Assembly (NCBI GenBank): GCA_029266295.1
Contig: JAQSXD010000009.1
Location: 1-24,570 of the forward strand
Direction of reading: 5' to 3'
DNA length: 24,570 nt
Source: Bacillota bacterium
GTDB lineage: Bacteria > Bacillota > Clostridia > Peptostreptococcales > Anaerovoracaceae
Position 1 is the first letter of the stretch. Each line of letters begins with the position of its first letter. Both the position numbers and the translations under genes were made by a program. A model generated the notes under the pieces. The model ran no database searches. It worked only from the letters and a program-made list of their open reading frames with translations, and was not told the origin of the DNA. Below are positions 22,043 to 24,570 of the stretch, one piece after another.

Positions 22043-24247
22043 TTAGAGGAATGCCTTAAGACGCACAGCCAAGCCGGAATAGCGATCGGTAATCCTGTTA
22101 TTGTCAACCATTGCATGCATTTTATTCTCTGAGCCTACGATGATCACTGCTCGTTTACCCCTTGTCACTGCAGTGTACAGCAGATTTCTGGTGGCGAGCA
22201 TCGGCGGGAACCAGGATACAGGCATGATGACAATGGGAAATTCGCTTCCCTGGCTCTTATGCACCGTTACGGCATAGGCAAGTTCGATTTCATCCAGCTG
22301 AGAGAAGTCATACCGCACGTAACGGTTGTCATCAAATACAATGGTGATTTCGTTGAATTCTCTGTCGATGGTCTGGATATAACCCACATCCCCGTTGAAA
22401 ACTCCCTGACCTTCTGTAAAATCTTCAAGTCGTTTCCATTCCATCTGATAGTTGTTCTTGATCTGCATCACCTTATCCCCCTCCCGGAAGATCCTCTCGC
22501 CGAAGACTTTTTCTTCCTGCCCTTCGGCAGGAGGATTCAGTACGTTCTGCAGTTCCTTGTTGAGGTTGATGCTGCCAAGAAGGCCTTTGCGCACCGGCGT
22601 GAGCACCTGCATATCCTTGACCGCATCGCAGCCCTTATAATACTCCGGCAGTCGCTTGACACAAAGTGATTTAATGGTTTCCAGCATCTCTTTTTCGCTC
22701 TTCTGCCTGAGAAGGAAGAAATCCTTATCCTTTTCATTACAGTCCGGATATTCTCCCTGGTTGATTTTATGAGCATTGACAACAATAAGACTCTCCTTGG
22801 CCTGACGGAAAATCTCTGTCAGCTTTACTGCGTAAATGACCTCACTATCGATCATGTCCCTCAGTACATTACCCGCTCCTACAGAAGGAAGCTGATCCGC
22901 ATCGCCCACGACGATCAACCGCGTTCCCGGCTTAATGGCGCTCAGAAGCCCATTCATAAGAAGGATATCGATCATGGAGGCTTCATCGATAATAATTGCG
23001 TCGTACTCCAGCTGATCCTCACTGTTTTTCCCAAACCGCATGGTATCTTCACCCTCGGAATAGTAGTATTCTAAAAGACGATGGATGGTGGATGCTTCAT
23101 AGCCGGAAGTTTCCGTAATCCGCTTGGCAGCACGGCCTGTCGGCGCAGCGATGGCCGTTGCAAAACCGCTGTGTTCCAGGATTTTCATAATGGTATTGAT
23201 GATGGTGGTCTTTCCCGTACCGGGTCCTCCGGTAATGACAGAAACGCCGTTTTTAAGAGACGCTTTTACCGCATATTTCTGGTTTTCGGAAAGCAGAATA
23301 CCGGTCTCCCGCTCTGTGGCAGCGATGAGCTCATCCACATCAGAGCTGACAAGTTTCAGATCGGAGCGGCTCAGCGAGAGCAAAATTTTGCAGACATTTT
23401 GCTCTGCAATATAATAGGGCATGGAAAATATCACAGCCCTTCCTTCCAGGTTTTCAATATGTAACTCCCCTTCAAAGGCTAGCTGGACAAGCTTTTCGTG
23501 TACCTGATCGGTTCCCACCTCAAGAAGTTCCGCTGTGTTCTCGCAAAACAGTTTTTGTGGGACATAGGTATGGCCTTCGTTGACATACAGCCACAGCGCA
23601 TATTTGATTCCGCTTTCAATCCGGTATTCGGAATTTTTATCAATCCCCATTTTCTCTGCGATTTTATCGGCCTTTTTGAAACCGATTCCAAAGATGTCAT
23701 CCACCAGTTGGTATGGGTTTTCTGTCACCGCTTGAATGGTATCCGGTCCGTACACCTTGTAAAGCTTCATGGCATAGGGTGGAGCAATGCCAAACTGCTG
23801 AAAAAAGAGTGTAATCTCAGCAAACTCCTTATGCGCTAAAAATGCCTCAGAAACAGCCGCCGCCTTCTTTTCACCGATGCCTTCCACTTCCGTCAGCCTG
23901 TGGGGCTCTTTTTCTATAATATCAAAGGTTTCTCCCCCAAACCTGCGTACAATGGCAGCCGCAGTTTTCTTGCCGATACCTTTCAGCAGCCCTGACGAAA
24001 GAAAGCCCTCGATCCCTTCCTGGGAACTGGGCATTTCCTCCTGATATTCCGTGAAACTAAACTGATCCCCGTAGGTGGGGTGGGTTTTCCAAGTCCCCCG
24101 AAAACGGAAGGAGCGGCCACGATCCACCCCAGGCAAATACCCCACAGCAGTGAATTGCTCTTCATCGTTTTCAATCACCGCAATGGTATAATAATTCTCT
24201 TTATTATGATAGATGACCTCTGCAATAGATCCTTGTAATTCGATCAT
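22043..24247 (-). CDS. recD2: RecD2-type DNA helicase (SF1B)
   Basis: The 734-residue ATP-dependent 5'-3' helicase has an N-terminal OB-like domain (1-75) and a helix-hairpin-helix region (about 80-200, LLKGIGKKTAAAIV and VEGIGEKKAAAV). Then come the SF1 motifs: Walker A GGPGTGKT (340-347), Walker B DEAS (421-424), GDADQLPSVGAG (448-459), and a late motif YAVTVHKSQGSEFP. RecD2 works in DNA repair without RecBC partners. I start at the ATG at 24247 (M-I-E-L-Q-G-S), which has AAAGG upstream; the longer open frame only runs into the preceding gene in another frame. It begins 2 nt after the stop of the CCA-enzyme-like gene. Confidence 0.95.
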   Translation of the reverse strand: MIELQGSIAEVIYHNKENYYTIAVIENDEEQFTAVGYLPGVDRGRSFRFRGTWKTHPTYGDQFSFTEYQEEMPSSQEGIEGFLSSGLLKGIGKKTAAAIVRRFGGETFDIIEKEPHRLTEVEGIGEKKAAAVSEAFLAHKEFAEITLFFQQFGIAPPYAMKLYKVYGPDTIQAVTENPYQLVDDIFGIGFKKADKIAEKMGIDKNSEYRIESGIKYALWLYVNEGHTYVPQKLFCENTAELLEVGTDQVHEKLVQLAFEGELHIENLEGRAVIFSMPYYIAEQNVCKILLSLSRSDLKLVSSDVDELIAATERETGILLSENQKYAVKASLKNGVSVITGGPGTGKTTIINTIMKILEHSGFATAIAAPTGRAAKRITETSGYEASTIHRLLEYYYSEGEDTMRFGKNSEDQLEYDAIIIDEASMIDILLMNGLLSAIKPGTRLIVVGDADQLPSVGAGNVLRDMIDSEVIYAVKLTEIFRQAKESLIVVNAHKINQGEYPDCNEKDKDFFLLRQKSEKEMLETIKSLCVKRLPEYYKGCDAVKDMQVLTPVRKGLLGSINLNKELQNVLNPPAEGQEEKVFGERIFREGDKVMQIKNNYQMEWKRLEDFTEGQGVFNGDVGYIQTIDREFNEITIVFDDNRYVRYDFSQLDEIELAYAVTVHKSQGSEFPIVIMPVSWFPPMLATRNLLYTAVTRGKRAVIIVGSENKMHAMVDNNRITDRYSGLAVRLKAFL

Positions 24248-24249
24248 TT

Positions 24250-24570
24250 TTAACCTTTCAAACGAGTGCTCTGCATTGCAAGCTGCATCAACCGATCCCT
24301 TCGGTTTTCTTCCGGGTTTTTGTGAACCCAGTCCAGCAGCATCTGAAGCATCTCGCCCAATTCTGCCCCTTGGGCAGCACCGACACACAAAAGATCCCTC
24401 CCGCTTACCGCAAGGTCAGAAAGAAAGACCGGTTCCTTGTTTTCCGTTATTTGCCGCAGCAGTTCTGCTCTTGTTTCTTCTCTTTCCCGGCGAAGGCCAA
24501 ACGCCTTGCACTGCTGACCAGAAACCAGATCAAGATACTCGTAGCGATCCGTTCCCAATTGACAGATCAG
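24250..24570 (-). CDS. CCA-adding-enzyme-like protein, C-terminal part (5' end outside the window)
   Basis: The last 106 codons of a minus-strand gene are visible, open to the window edge. The stretch LSDLAVSGRDLLCVGAAQGAELGEMLQMLLDWVHKNPEENRRDRLMQLA matches the C-terminal region of tRNA nucleotidyltransferases (CCA-adding enzymes). There, a V-x-G-x-D-L pattern precedes a G-x-x-x-G-x-x-L-x-x-L-L helix and a final P-x-x-N-x-x-x-x-L. The catalytic head lies outside the window, so the call rests on the tail only. The stop codon sits 2 nt before the recD2 ATG, so the two are cotranscribed. Confidence 0.7.
   Translation of the reverse strand: MICQLGTDRYEYLDLVSGQQCKAFGLRREREETRAELLRQITENKEPVFLSDLAVSGRDLLCVGAAQGAELGEMLQMLLDWVHKNPEENRRDRLMQLAMQSTRLKG

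Noticed and set aside
21476..22132. 218-codon plus-strand frame opposite comFC and the recD2 end
   Set aside because: It is antisense to two clear genes, has no ribosome binding site, and has no recognisable domain.
1..24570. CRISPR arrays, tRNA or rRNA genes, transposases, phage genes
   Set aside because: I saw no regular repeat-spacer pattern, no tRNA- or rRNA-like stretch, and no mobile-element protein on either strand.

Overview
The window looks like chromosome from an anaerobic, low-to-medium GC Bacillota, most likely a clostridial-type organism. The evidence is the cdaA-cdaR-glmM-glmS order, long-form HPF, RecD2 and ComFC, strong AGGAGG-type ribosome binding sites, a Na+-translocating decarboxylase beta subunit, and sigma-54 control of a catabolic locus by a PrpR-type activator. 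I cannot name the species.

Left part (1-14200) is an accessory catabolic locus. A sigma-54-dependent activator (9393-11339, minus) sits in the middle. To its left, one minus-strand operon runs from a near-consensus -24/-12 promoter (9051-9067) through an alpha/beta hydrolase, a MatC-like dicarboxylate carrier, a cyclase-family metal hydrolase, a thiamine-diphosphate (ThDP) enzyme broken by a frameshift, an OadB-type Na+ pump subunit, a 46-residue OadG-type subunit and a chemoreceptor. To its right, a second sigma-54-type promoter (11562-11578, plus) leads into a mandelate-racemase-type enolase-superfamily enzyme and a divergent LeuA/homocitrate-synthase-like enzyme. Both promoter regions carry the same upstream layout: a GTTA(A/C)-N5-(T/G)TAAC palindrome followed, 21 bp nearer the promoter, by a degraded copy. 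I read these as the activator's binding sites, so both arms form one regulon. Uptake, ring or C-C bond hydrolysis, a ThDP step, Na+ export and taxis would serve a single unknown carboxylate-type substrate. The carboxyltransferase and biotin carrier that OadB needs are not in the window.

Right part (14200-24570) is core genome, all on the minus strand: cdaA-cdaR-glmM-glmS (c-di-AMP synthesis and amino-sugar synthesis for the cell wall), hpf (ribosome hibernation), a long structured RNA in the position of the raiA RNA motif with its own promoter, comFC, recD2, and the 3' end of a CCA-adding-enzyme-like gene cut by the window edge. A bidirectional terminator at 14154-14200 separates the two parts. 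At the left edge a consensus sigma-A promoter (70-97) and ribosome binding site start a further minus-strand gene that leaves the window.
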